From JAZRYE01 sp045600585 (GTDB taxonomy: Bacteria; Bacillota_I; Bacilli_A; RFN20; CAG-826): 46,726 nucleotides of DNA. Shown here one piece after another: positions 25,441 to 34,226 of this stretch. Both the position numbers and the translations under genes were made by a program. Numbering within the stretch: position 1 is the first letter of the stretch; each line of letters opens with the position of its first letter. Under the pieces are notes generated by a model. It was not told where the DNA came from and did not search any database. It worked only from the letters and a program-made list of their open reading frames with translations. The stretch is from NCBI GenBank assembly GCA_045600585.1, contig JAZRYE010000007.1:1-46726 (forward strand), written 5' to 3'.

Positions 25441-26739
25441 TTATCTGCCTTGTTCAATCATCATGTCAGCAATCTTAATAAAGGCATAATTATTTGCGCC
25501 TTTAACAAGATTGTATTTATCACCTAAATCACAAGCAGTCTTGTAGATATTAGTGAAAATATTCTTCATGATATCTTGTAATCTATTATCAACTTTTTCA
25601 AATGACCATTTTTCATTTGCGTTGTTTTGGATAATTTCTAAACCAGAAGTAGCAACACCACCGGCGTTGCTTGCTTTGCCTGGAGAATATATAACTTTAT
25701 TTTTAATAAATAATTCAGTTGCTTCTAATGTACATGGCATATTTGCACCTTCGAATACACCAACAACACCATTATTAATCAAAGTTTGCGCATCTTTTTC
25801 ATCTAATTCAAATTGAGTTGCACATGGGAATGCGACATCACATTTGATAGACCAAATATCTTTACAAGATGGTAATACCTTTGCATTAGGTTTAACTAAA
25901 GCATAGTTTTTTACTCTACCTCTTAAGTCTTCTTTAATGTGTCTGATTGTTTCAAAATCAATACCATCTGGATCATAGATTGTATTATTGCTATCGCTCA
26001 TAGCGACAACCTTGCCACCTAATTGAGTTACTTTTTGTAAGCAATATAAAGCAACATTACCACTGCCGGATACGACTACAGTCTTGCCTTCTAATGTTGT
26101 ATTTAAATATTTTTGTAAAGCGTATTTTGCAAAATAGGTTACTCCGTAACCAGTTGCTTCTTTTCTTGCAAGAGAGCCACCTAAATATAATGGCTTGCCA
26201 GTTAACGAACAATCTGATTTACCAGAATATTCTTTATAAGCCAAATACATTGCTTCAATTTCTCTACCGCCAACACCAATATCGCCAGCAGGAACGTCTT
26301 TATCAACACCAATATAAGGATAAAGTTCTTTCATGAATGCTCTACAGAAGTTAATAACTTCGTTATCAGATTTTCCTTTAGGATCAAAGTCACTACCGCC
26401 TTTACCACCACCCATAGGTAATGTAGTTAAAACATTCTTAAAGATTTGTTCAAAACCTAAGAATTTAAGAATTGATAAATTAACAGAAGGATGGAATCTT
26501 AAACCACCCTTATAAGGTCCATTAACATTATTAAATTGAACTCTATAGCCTTTATTAACATGTTCAACACCATTGTCGTCTTTCCATTTAACATCGAAAG
26601 TAATAACTCTATCTGGAACAACAACTTTGTTAAAAATATCGTGTTCAACATATTTTGGATTATTTAATACTGAAGCATCGAGCGATCCAAACATCTCTTT
26701 TACAGCTGCTTCAAATTCTGGTTCAAATGGTTTTTTCAT
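25441..26739 (-). CDS. gdhA: Glutamate dehydrogenase (NADP-type family)
   Basis: 432 residues, slightly shorter than the usual 445-450. The hexameric GDH signatures are complete: GPYKGGLRFHPSV with the substrate lysine, LPMGGGKGGSDFDPKGKSD with further active-site lysines, DVPAGDIGVGGREI, and the nucleotide fold VVVSGSGNVALYCLQK. It interconverts glutamate with 2-oxoglutarate and ammonium in the cytoplasm. The close match to the anabolic bacterial type suggests NADP, but cofactor preference is not certain from sequence. AAGGAG precedes the ATG. Only 17 bases separate it from the small lipoprotein gene upstream, so it may be read through from the polysaccharide locus. The S37 peptidase gene begins 2 bases after its stop. 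Confidence 0.95.
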   Translation of the reverse strand: MKKPFEPEFEAAVKEMFGSLDASVLNNPKYVEHDIFNKVVVPDRVITFDVKWKDDNGVEHVNKGYRVQFNNVNGPYKGGLRFHPSVNLSILKFLGFEQIFKNVLTTLPMGGGKGGSDFDPKGKSDNEVINFCRAFMKELYPYIGVDKDVPAGDIGVGGREIEAMYLAYKEYSGKSDCSLTGKPLYLGGSLARKEATGYGVTYFAKYALQKYLNTTLEGKTVVVSGSGNVALYCLQKVTQLGGKVVAMSDSNNTIYDPDGIDFETIRHIKEDLRGRVKNYALVKPNAKVLPSCKDIWSIKCDVAFPCATQFELDEKDAQTLINNGVVGVFEGANMPCTLEATELFIKNKVIYSPGKASNAGGVATSGLEIIQNNANEKWSFEKVDNRLQDIMKNIFTNIYKTACDLGDKYNLVKGANNYAFIKIADMMIEQGR

Positions 26740-26756
26740 AATTTAATTTCTCCTTC

Positions 26757-27167
26757 TTAATTTAAATTATCTAAATATATAAGTCCGGTACCGCCATGAT
26801 ATTCGTTCGATTTTATCCACCATCGAGCAGAGGCGGTATTGAATTCATAATGAAAATTTATAGTGTTTGCTTCATAATCGTAAAAAACTTCATCGCTAAT
26901 CAAAGCACATTCTTTTTCTGAGACATACGATGTCGCCTGGATGGAGAAAAAGAAAACAATTCCGTTTTCGCTGTAATCTGTCAAATAATAGTAACGGCAG
27001 CAATCATATTTGAATTTATAATCTGGTTTATCGCTTTCGATTGCTTCTTTCCATTGAATTATGCCTCTCATAGCCATTCTTTGATATTCCTTGCCATTTC
27101 CTTGGTTGCAAGAAATTAAAAGCAAAATAGGAAAAAGTAAAATTGAGGCTTTTTTAAAACTACTCAT
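26757..27167 (-). CDS. Small lipoprotein at the end of the polysaccharide locus
   Basis: A longer frame is open, but the real start is the ATG at 27167. It follows AAAGGGGG and overlaps the stop region of the last glycosyltransferase by 8 bases. The 136-residue product begins MSSFKKASILLFPILLLISC, with a lipobox ending at Cys20, followed by an acidic, Tyr/Phe-rich domain with CCRYYYLTDYSENG and WWIKSNEYHGGTG. It should be anchored on the outer face of the membrane. I do not recognise a family. Translational coupling to the glycosyltransferase suggests a role linked to the surface polymer, but this is positional inference. Confidence 0.75.
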   Translation of the reverse strand: MSSFKKASILLFPILLLISCNQGNGKEYQRMAMRGIIQWKEAIESDKPDYKFKYDCCRYYYLTDYSENGIVFFFSIQATSYVSEKECALISDEVFYDYEANTINFHYEFNTASARWWIKSNEYHGGTGLIYLDNLN

Positions 27168-28332
27168 TAAAATCGCCCCCTTTATAAAGTTGAAGATATT
27201 GTTCAAAAGAATTAAGGTTAGAGACGTTGCCGTTAATTGAACTACATCCGAATTCAAGGTTTTCGCATTTTTCTTTAACTGCTTTTGCAAATTCCTCCAT
27301 ATTATTAACTTCAACAGCAGAGGATATAGAAGAATCAATTGTTTCTTTACAACCACAAATATCAAAACAAACTGTGGGAGTATTAAAAGATTGAGCTTCA
27401 ATATTAACTGTAGGGAAAGTATCTTCTAAAGAAGGATTAACAAAAACATTACATTCTTTAAAATATTTTGAAATAACTTTTTTGTCTTTAATTTCTCCTA
27501 ATTGAATAATATTGTCTCTTAAAGGGAAATCGCTTTTCGTCAAGCCAGCAACATACAATCTATATCTAGGTCCGAGTCTATCCATTAAATCCGCCAATAA
27601 ATGTTGTCCTTTTTTGTAATTCCAAATAAAAGAACAAGCAAATAATTCAAATTGATGACGTTCTAAAGATTCATAATCAAAATCTTTTAAGGAAATTCCA
27701 TTTTTAATACAAATAATTTTGGATTTTGATAAATAAGATTTAAGAGCAACACTACGCAGCCATTCAGAAGGACACACAAATGTCGCTTCTTTTAAATTTG
27801 TGAAAAGTTGTTTTTTAGCCATCCAGTTTTTCTTCGATTTGTCTAATAAAAGAGATTTTGGGTATTCACTTATTTGGCCGCAAGAATGGCAACCTGTCAT
27901 CCATTTTTCACACTTTGAATTAGTAAAATGACAACAATGGCCAGTCATAAGCCAGCAATCATGCAATGTAAAAATAAGTTTTCCGGTAAATTCATTTTTT
28001 AAATAGCACATTAAAATTTTGATATTCAAATAATAACCATGCAAATTATGCAAATGAATAACCTCAGGATTGATGGATTTAATATATTTAATGAGTTTTT
28101 TTGTTGCTTGTGTAGAATTAAATCCTTGATTATCAAATAGTCTGCTAAGTGCGCCATCAAGATTAACACCAAATTCAGTATTGATTTTGTAACATTTGAT
28201 TTCATCAACCATATCGCCTCGAGCAAAAGCAAAATACGCCTGCCCACCATTTTCGTTTACGTAATGAGCCAAGCCTTTACATATATTGCCGGTTGAACCG
28301 AAAGATACAGAATTAATAAATAATATTTTCAT
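27160..28332 (-). CDS. GT4-family glycosyltransferase
   Basis: 390 residues with a GT-B fold. Visible are the N-terminal MKILFINSVSFGSTG, VIHLHNLHGYYLN, a cysteine-rich segment near 130-155 (LHDCWLMTGHC, then CEKWMTGCHSCG) typical of a subgroup of capsule and exopolysaccharide transferases, and the donor-binding DTFPTVNIEAQ near 300. It transfers a sugar to the growing lipid-linked repeat unit at the cytoplasmic face. Acceptor and sugar are unknown. It starts 2 bases after the stop of the preceding GT4 gene and lacks its own ribosome binding site. It is the last of the four tandem GT4 genes. Confidence 0.9.
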   Translation of the reverse strand: MKILFINSVSFGSTGNICKGLAHYVNENGGQAYFAFARGDMVDEIKCYKINTEFGVNLDGALSRLFDNQGFNSTQATKKLIKYIKSINPEVIHLHNLHGYYLNIKILMCYLKNEFTGKLIFTLHDCWLMTGHCCHFTNSKCEKWMTGCHSCGQISEYPKSLLLDKSKKNWMAKKQLFTNLKEATFVCPSEWLRSVALKSYLSKSKIICIKNGISLKDFDYESLERHQFELFACSFIWNYKKGQHLLADLMDRLGPRYRLYVAGLTKSDFPLRDNIIQLGEIKDKKVISKYFKECNVFVNPSLEDTFPTVNIEAQSFNTPTVCFDICGCKETIDSSISSAVEVNNMEEFAKAVKEKCENLEFGCSSINGNVSNLNSFEQYLQLYKGGDFNE

Positions 28333-28334
28333 AA

Positions 28335-29471
28335 TTATTTAAGTCTATCACTGCTTTGTCCTATATGATATATATCATCAAAGATATCACACAATTTGTA
28401 AATATAGGCTTTTTCAGAAAAAGATTCTGAATATGAGTAATTTTCAATTTGCTTTTTAATCATTTCTTCCCTATTGTTAAGCAAATATCTAATGGAATTT
28501 TCAAGAGCGGTTGAATCACCTGCTTGATTGATAATTCCGCACTTACCAAAGAATTCTTTTACACCACCAACATCAGTTGATACAACATAGTTTCCAAAAG
28601 AAATTGCCTCTAATAGGGATATAGGCATCCCTTCAGAATATGAATGTAAAACAACAACATCTGCTTTAGTTAAAACCTCATGTTTTTTATCGCCACTAAT
28701 ATATCCGTAATAGAAAATATCTTTATCTTTTTCGTATAAGGAACTGAATTTATCTTCGTTTTCTTTTCCCAACAAATTTCCAGCAATATGCAACTCAAAC
28801 TCATTTCTTTCAGGCATTTCTCTTGCAACATTCATAAGATCATAAATGCCCTTGCAATCGCAAATTCCGCCAATATAAAGAAGGGAAATTTTGCTTTTTT
28901 TATGGGAATTAATTTTGTTGTCCATTTCGTCTTGAGTTAAACGAATTTTGCAACAATTAGGCAAAACAAATATTTGAGGCTTAGAAATGTGACTTTTCAC
29001 AATTTTTGCAAAAGGAGATGACAAGCAAGTTATTCCGTCGACATATTTAGACATATTTCTAAAAATGTATTTTCTTGTTTTTTTAGTAAATACTAATTCA
29101 TAATCTGCCGAGTGAATTGTAACTACAACTTTTGTCTTTTTATTCTTTTGCTTTGCCAATTTTGAAAAATAAGTATCGCGAACAACAGACAAGCCAGTGC
29201 CTGTTTCAAAAAGAATAACATCATATTTTTTTGCTTTTAATTTATAAATTAAGTCTTTTCTTATTTCCAAAGCATTTTTAAGATTTTCAAATTTAATTTT
29301 TCCCGCAGTGTCTGGTCTTCTTTTAACCTTAGCTGTATCTAAAAAATCAAATGTATAATCTCTATCAACTGCATAATGACAATTATCTAATATTGAATTA
29401 ACAAGTAAAGTAAAGCCACCTGGTGTACGTCCATTACTTCCAAGAGTACCAACAACTAAAACATTTTTCAT
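28335..29471 (-). CDS. GT4-family glycosyltransferase
   Basis: 378 residues with a GT-B fold. It begins MKNVLVVGTLGSNGRTPGG and carries VVVTIHSADYE, LLYIGGICDCKGIYDLM and the donor-site motif SEGMPISLLEAISFGNYV. It should add one sugar of the repeat unit in the cytoplasm. A clear AAAGGGG ribosome binding site lies before the ATG, and the gene follows the WbuB-like gene after 2 bases. The C-terminus is rich in charged residues and not membrane-spanning. Specificity cannot be assigned. Confidence 0.9.
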   Translation of the reverse strand: MKNVLVVGTLGSNGRTPGGFTLLVNSILDNCHYAVDRDYTFDFLDTAKVKRRPDTAGKIKFENLKNALEIRKDLIYKLKAKKYDVILFETGTGLSVVRDTYFSKLAKQKNKKTKVVVTIHSADYELVFTKKTRKYIFRNMSKYVDGITCLSSPFAKIVKSHISKPQIFVLPNCCKIRLTQDEMDNKINSHKKSKISLLYIGGICDCKGIYDLMNVAREMPERNEFELHIAGNLLGKENEDKFSSLYEKDKDIFYYGYISGDKKHEVLTKADVVVLHSYSEGMPISLLEAISFGNYVVSTDVGGVKEFFGKCGIINQAGDSTALENSIRYLLNNREEMIKKQIENYSYSESFSEKAYIYKLCDIFDDIYHIGQSSDRLK

Positions 29472-29473
29472 GT

Positions 29474-30661
29474 TTATTCCCCTTTCAAAACTTTCTCTAA
29501 TTTTTCAAAAAAAGCATTTCTATTAAATTCTCGAATATATAAATTTCGTGCAAGTGAAGACATATTGTTTTGCTCTTTCGAATGATAAAAACTTAAAATC
29601 GCTTCCGCTAATGAGCTCGCATCTTCTGATTCAGAAACAAATCCTACATTATGATTCGAGACAAGATTGTTCGTTGCACCGCTTGCGCAAGAAATAATTG
29701 GCAAACCTGACGCTAAATAAGATTGAACTTTTCCAGGTATTGTCATTCTAGCGTAAGAGTTGTTTTCCAAAGAAACAATAGCAGCATCCATACTTGAGTA
29801 AATTTTCGGCATTTCATTTAAAGGTTTAGACCCATGAAAAATAACATTAGAAAGCATATAATCTTTAGCTTGTTTTGAAACAGATTCTTTTTCACTACCA
29901 TCTCCATAAATGTGTATGAAAATATTTTTGTTTTCTTTTATCAAATTAGCTGCTTCAACAATTGTATTGCAAGATTGTGCTTTTCCAATATTCCCAGCAA
30001 AAATAATATTGCATAAATTGCCGTGGTCTTTATTTTCGCATTTTTCTTTTTCAAATATGGTTTCAGCATATTGAGGCAAATAGCCAATTACCGGTTTGGA
30101 ACAGTTAAGATAGTTTTGAATGTAATCTATATGATCGTTTGTAGCGACAGCAATGCTATCAAAGGCATTATAAATATTAATAGATTTTCGTTTGTAAAAA
30201 TTATAAATAATTCCGTCTTTTTTGACTCCTCCAGCCAAGAGACTTTCAGGCCATAAATCCGTCTCATACATAACAATTCTTGAACCATATTTTTTCTTGT
30301 AATATATCGCTGGGCCACAAGATAAGATTGGAGAAGTCTCGTTGACCATCACTACATCAAAATCATGGTTCATTTTTCTCACTGTTTTTTTAGCAAACAA
30401 AGGAAAAGAATAATAATTCAAGAATCTATTAATAAGGCCATGCTTTCTTGGGCGTTCATAGCTTCGAACAATCTTTACACCGTTGTGCTCTTGAATTCTA
30501 TTTTTACCATTTTTATACTCAACAAAAATATAACCTTTTGGATAATTCGGAAGTCCCGTTAAAACAGTAACATCGTTATCTCTTTTAGCCAGTTCTTCAG
30601 CGATGTCGGTTATTCTAAAATTTTCTGGCCAATATCTTTGTGAAACAATCAATATCTTCAT
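29474..30661 (-). CDS. WbuB-like GT4 glycosyltransferase
   Basis: 395 residues. The N-terminus MKILIVSQRYWPENFRITDI with LTGLPNYPKG and YETDLWPESL is typical of the WbuB group of GT4 enzymes, several of which transfer L-FucNAc in O-antigen and capsule synthesis. The C-terminal half has IIFAGNIGKAQSCNTI and the unusual donor loop MTIPGKVQSYLASGLPIISC. The UDP-L-FucNAc genes capE, capG and capF lie in the same locus, which agrees with FucNAc as donor; this is inference from family and context. It starts 1 base after the stop of the upstream GT4 gene, with only GGGT as a weak ribosome binding site. Confidence 0.88.
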   Translation of the reverse strand: MKILIVSQRYWPENFRITDIAEELAKRDNDVTVLTGLPNYPKGYIFVEYKNGKNRIQEHNGVKIVRSYERPRKHGLINRFLNYYSFPLFAKKTVRKMNHDFDVVMVNETSPILSCGPAIYYKKKYGSRIVMYETDLWPESLLAGGVKKDGIIYNFYKRKSINIYNAFDSIAVATNDHIDYIQNYLNCSKPVIGYLPQYAETIFEKEKCENKDHGNLCNIIFAGNIGKAQSCNTIVEAANLIKENKNIFIHIYGDGSEKESVSKQAKDYMLSNVIFHGSKPLNEMPKIYSSMDAAIVSLENNSYARMTIPGKVQSYLASGLPIISCASGATNNLVSNHNVGFVSESEDASSLAEAILSFYHSKEQNNMSSLARNLYIREFNRNAFFEKLEKVLKGE

Positions 30662-30662
30662 T

Positions 30663-31739
30663 TTAATTACCCATTTTTTTAAATAAGTTTAAATAATTAT
30701 TTGCACAATTGATAATCGAATACTCTTGCGCCTTTTTCATATTACAAATTGAATATATTTCTAAAAGTTTATTGTCTAAAACTATTTTCATTGCTTCAAC
30801 AAGCTGTTCTTTTTGTCCGACTTCAAAAGTAACTCCATTTTCTTCTGAGACAACATCCGGAATTCCACCAACTTTTGGAGCAATAATAGGAAGGCCAGCA
30901 TTCATTGCTTCTAATATTGAAATTGGATTACCCTCAAATATAGAACTAAGAGTAAAGACTTTTGAGTTATTCAAATACTGGTAAACGTCACTTTGCGATC
31001 CGACAAATGTGATTTTATTATGGCATTCTAAGCAATTTGCATATTTATTCATTTCATCAAAAAGTTCTCCTCCACCAACACAAAGTAATGAGGAAGTTTG
31101 ATGTGTTTTCCAAAAATCATTAAAAGCATCAAAAAGTAATTTGTGATTTTTTTGAATTGAAAATCTCGCAACGCAAACAAAATCGTATTGTCTATTACTA
31201 AATTCAATATTTCTAGTTTGTTCAATTAAAGGAACGCCATTATACACAGTTTCAACTTTAGAAGTTTTATAAAATTCGCAAATTGATTTGGAAATTGAAT
31301 CAGATATGCCAATTAACTTAACATTATTAGCTTTGACATATTTTTTTAAAACCATTCGAGATAATTTAGTCCCCTCGAGGTCAGCTATATTATGAACTGT
31401 ATAATAAACATCCCATTTCCTTCTCTTTAAGCCGAAAGCAAGAAAATAAGTAACAATACCTGAAACATGAAAATGAATAATGTCTGGATTAATTTGCTTA
31501 ATCGTTTTTTTGAACACTTTCGAGCACTTCAAATCGAAGCCTTTTCTTTTGTGCAGTGAATAGAATTTAGCATTCTTTGGTCGCTTAATATCTTCAAAAG
31601 AATCATGTATTTCATCAAACAAAGAGACGATGTGCAATTCAACCTCACTACTAGTAATTGTCTTGCATAAATTATAAAACATAGTCTCTGCGCCGCCTCT
31701 TCCAGACAAGCCAGAAATTATCTCAACTATTTTTAACAT
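30663..31739 (-). CDS. GT4-family glycosyltransferase
   Basis: 358 residues with a GT-B fold: an N-terminal SGLSGRGGAETMFYNL loop, IIHFHVSGIVTYFLA, VARFSIQKNHKLLFDA and the donor motif FEGNPISILEAMNAGLPIIA, then GGIPDVV. It should act in the cytoplasm on the lipid-linked repeat unit. The ATG lies inside the end of the Wzy gene (17-base overlap), with GAGAGGT upstream as the ribosome binding site, so the genes are tightly coupled. Sugar specificity is unknown. Confidence 0.9.
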   Translation of the reverse strand: MLKIVEIISGLSGRGGAETMFYNLCKTITSSEVELHIVSLFDEIHDSFEDIKRPKNAKFYSLHKRKGFDLKCSKVFKKTIKQINPDIIHFHVSGIVTYFLAFGLKRRKWDVYYTVHNIADLEGTKLSRMVLKKYVKANNVKLIGISDSISKSICEFYKTSKVETVYNGVPLIEQTRNIEFSNRQYDFVCVARFSIQKNHKLLFDAFNDFWKTHQTSSLLCVGGGELFDEMNKYANCLECHNKITFVGSQSDVYQYLNNSKVFTLSSIFEGNPISILEAMNAGLPIIAPKVGGIPDVVSEENGVTFEVGQKEQLVEAMKIVLDNKLLEIYSICNMKKAQEYSIINCANNYLNLFKKMGN

Positions 31740-33033
31740 GTCTAGAACCTCTCAATTTCTTTAAATCAGCCACAAATATGTTCTTAGAATTATCACCGGC
31801 TAAAAATGAAACCAATACTCCAATAACATATGCATAAATTTTTTGAGTATGAAGAGCAACGGAAAACATAGCGCATGTAAATAATGAAATGATAATCAAA
31901 GGTAGCCAATATTTATTTCTTTCGTCTTTAGGAGTTTTAAAATATTGAACAATGCTAATGACGTAACAATATGAGAAAAGGACTGTTCCCACAATGCCGT
32001 AATTGCACAAAGATTCAGAAAAATGATTATGAGACCAGCAGTCGCCATATCCTCCATAAGTCGCAAAGCCCCAAATACCAAATCCAAAAAGTGGCTTTCT
32101 TGTAAAAAGATTCATGCCATCTAAGAACATATTAAACCTATCAATGGTACTATAATCATTTGTTTTGCCTCCACCAATAGATTGTCCTGATAAAGTAGAA
32201 ATAAAGCTAAAAATTCTGTCTCTTAAAAATGACATAAATGGTAAAAACAATAAAACAATACCAACGGTTAAAGTTGCGCCTAAAACGGTTAATGAAACCC
32301 AAAGTTTTTTGTTTTTGAAATAAAATATAAAGCAGAGAATAAAAGCTACAATAACAATCAAAATAAATATTTTAGATCCAGTTGAAACACCACAATAACC
32401 AAATGCAAATAAAGATAGAAAATTTATAATTTTAACAATTAAGGATTTGCCAAAGAACAAATAGTAGAAAGCAAAACATGCTCCAAGTCCAAAAAATAAT
32501 GCAATGTCGTTTTGGTCACCAAAATAGTCACCCAATCTAAGCGACGATAGATGAATAAGTTCATGTCTATACTTGAAGCAGAAAATAAATCCAAAAACTA
32601 TTGTTGCGATATATGTCAAAAACAGCAAAACGCTCTTACTGTCTTTATTTGCTTTTGCATATACATAAATAATAAACGACGTAATTGAAAGAAGAATAGG
32701 CGTTAAATTAAATCCATTAAATCCATTCAGCAAACTTGAAAACAACGCTGATACAGCGAATAAAATCATTGACGCACCAATATAGTCAAAGCTAGCCTTA
32801 TAAAAAATCAAAAGTGAAAGTCCCATCATTGCGAACATAGCAATTGTAATAACCCAGGTTACCGAACTAAGCCCACCTATGAAAGAAAATGCTGGTATTG
32901 ATAAAAATGAGAGGAAGAAAAGGAAATAGGTAGTAACATCAAAAACGACATTTATTTTAGATTTCGATGCTATATAAGTCTTTATCATCATCATGATTCT
33001 TTTCATCAAATCGGATGTTTTCTCTAGAGACAT
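31723..33033 (-). CDS. wzy: Wzy-type polysaccharide polymerase / O-antigen ligase-like membrane protein
   Basis: The start was set at 33033, giving 436 residues, because a near-perfect AAGGAGGT lies 8 bases before this ATG. The gene therefore overlaps the preceding gene by 77 bases. About ten to twelve membrane helices are visible. The Wzy/WaaL-type periplasmic loop is represented by STIDRFNMFLDGMNLFTRKP and GYGDCWSHNHFSESLCNYGI, with the conserved WSHNHF. It polymerises lipid-linked repeat units on the outer face of the membrane. A ligase that attaches the polymer to another acceptor belongs to the same fold and cannot be excluded, but the context with a single Wzx and an initiating transferase favours polymerase. 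Confidence 0.85.
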   Translation of the reverse strand: MSLEKTSDLMKRIMMMIKTYIASKSKINVVFDVTTYFLFFLSFLSIPAFSFIGGLSSVTWVITIAMFAMMGLSLLIFYKASFDYIGASMILFAVSALFSSLLNGFNGFNLTPILLSITSFIIYVYAKANKDSKSVLLFLTYIATIVFGFIFCFKYRHELIHLSSLRLGDYFGDQNDIALFFGLGACFAFYYLFFGKSLIVKIINFLSLFAFGYCGVSTGSKIFILIVIVAFILCFIFYFKNKKLWVSLTVLGATLTVGIVLLFLPFMSFLRDRIFSFISTLSGQSIGGGKTNDYSTIDRFNMFLDGMNLFTRKPLFGFGIWGFATYGGYGDCWSHNHFSESLCNYGIVGTVLFSYCYVISIVQYFKTPKDERNKYWLPLIIISLFTCAMFSVALHTQKIYAYVIGVLVSFLAGDNSKNIFVADLKKLRGSRHVKNS

Positions 33034-34177
33034 TGCCAAATACCTCCTTCCAATTAAATATGCATTCGCCTAAAAGAAGCACTAATGGTGCAATTGATAT
33101 AAGCGAATATGTATATATAAAGTTAACCACAAAACAATAAATTACAAAGAACAAGCCCTTAACAGCAAAAGAGAGCCTAATGGAATGCATTCTATATTTC
33201 TTCTTGTTGTTAATCCAAAGTGTAAAGAATAATCCTCCGGCCAAAATAACAAAATAAAGAAGTAAACACACAACATCACTAGATCGATTTTGTGATTTAA
33301 CAAACTCATTGCTTAGTTCGATATTCGTTTCATATTCTCCGGAAGAATTGAGTGATTTAAAATACATTGATGTCGTATCAGGAGTATAGCCACTATATTC
33401 GAGTGTTGTAAGAACAGACTTAATGCAAAAAGCATTTTGTTTTAAATCTAGCTCAAACGATTGAGTATAAACTTTTGAAAGAGTAGGATTCATATAAGTT
33501 AGAGCAAAATCACCATATAAATCATATGTTCTTGGAGCATCTCTAAAAGTTGAATAAACAATGTTATTAATGCTGAATTTAAGAGTTGTAACATCGTCAA
33601 CAGAAACATCGATTAGAGCATATTTTTCGTTTTTGATTAGTTCTTCATAAGAAGAGATTCCATATGCATCTAGTAATTTATCAGCAACAGTATCTGAAAG
33701 AACAATGAATCCATCAGCGCCGAATCTATTAGTAATAAAATTATTTCCGCCAAGAAAATCACTATTAAAGTAGGCATAATAAAGACCAAAGTCTAAATAA
33801 TAGCCACCATTTTCTTCAGGAAGCTCTCTTGCATAAAAAGCTGGTTGAGAAAATAAAGAAAAATCAATGGATGCATCATCTAAGACAATTTTATTTGAAT
33901 TCTCTGTCATTGATCTTGCTGAATAAACTTGATTGTTATAATAAAAAGTTCTCAACAGTGAATCGTTCGATTTGCCTTCTAATGTAGAAAAATGAAGAAT
34001 TGGGCAATCGTCAATTGAATAAGAAGAATGAGTATTATAACTGAATAAGTCATTTACGAATTTATCTGTTCTAAATTTTGATGTTCCTAAGCACAATAGG
34101 GATGCCGAAATAGAACTTACTAGAAAAACAGCAATAGTTCTAAAATCTAATTTAGATAATAATTTCTTAAATTTCAT
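32957..34177 (-). CDS. Unknown membrane protein with a large extracytoplasmic domain
   Basis: 406 residues. One membrane helix lies near residues 14-32. Then comes an extracytoplasmic domain of about 270 residues, and three helices follow near 300-370 before an acidic cytoplasmic tail. The outside part includes GFIVLSDTVADKLLDAYGIS and SYEELIKNEKYALIDVSVDD. These segments recall the extracytoplasmic domain of MacB/FtsX-type permeases, but the helices do not form a complete permease and no ATPase is near, so I do not assign it. The gene lies between the GT2 gene and wzy, and its last 77 bases contain the wzy ribosome binding site and start. A role in export, length control or assembly of the polymer is possible. 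Confidence 0.7.
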   Translation of the reverse strand: MKFKKLLSKLDFRTIAVFLVSSISASLLCLGTSKFRTDKFVNDLFSYNTHSSYSIDDCPILHFSTLEGKSNDSLLRTFYYNNQVYSARSMTENSNKIVLDDASIDFSLFSQPAFYARELPEENGGYYLDFGLYYAYFNSDFLGGNNFITNRFGADGFIVLSDTVADKLLDAYGISSYEELIKNEKYALIDVSVDDVTTLKFSINNIVYSTFRDAPRTYDLYGDFALTYMNPTLSKVYTQSFELDLKQNAFCIKSVLTTLEYSGYTPDTTSMYFKSLNSSGEYETNIELSNEFVKSQNRSSDVVCLLLYFVILAGGLFFTLWINNKKKYRMHSIRLSFAVKGLFFVIYCFVVNFIYTYSLISIAPLVLLLGECIFNWKEVFGNVSRENIRFDEKNHDDDKDLYSIEI

Positions 34178-34226
34178 ATAAAAAATAATAAATTATTTTA
34201 ATATCTCACGCAAGAAATTATAAAAA

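Noticed and set aside
27168..27401. N-terminal extension of the small lipoprotein at 26757
   Set aside because: The extension is read in another frame through the preceding glycosyltransferase. The ATG at 27167 has a strong ribosome binding site and a lipoprotein signal.
32957..34177. MacB/FtsX ABC permease
   Set aside because: Similarity is limited to a short outside segment, the helix pattern is incomplete, and no ATPase gene is adjacent.
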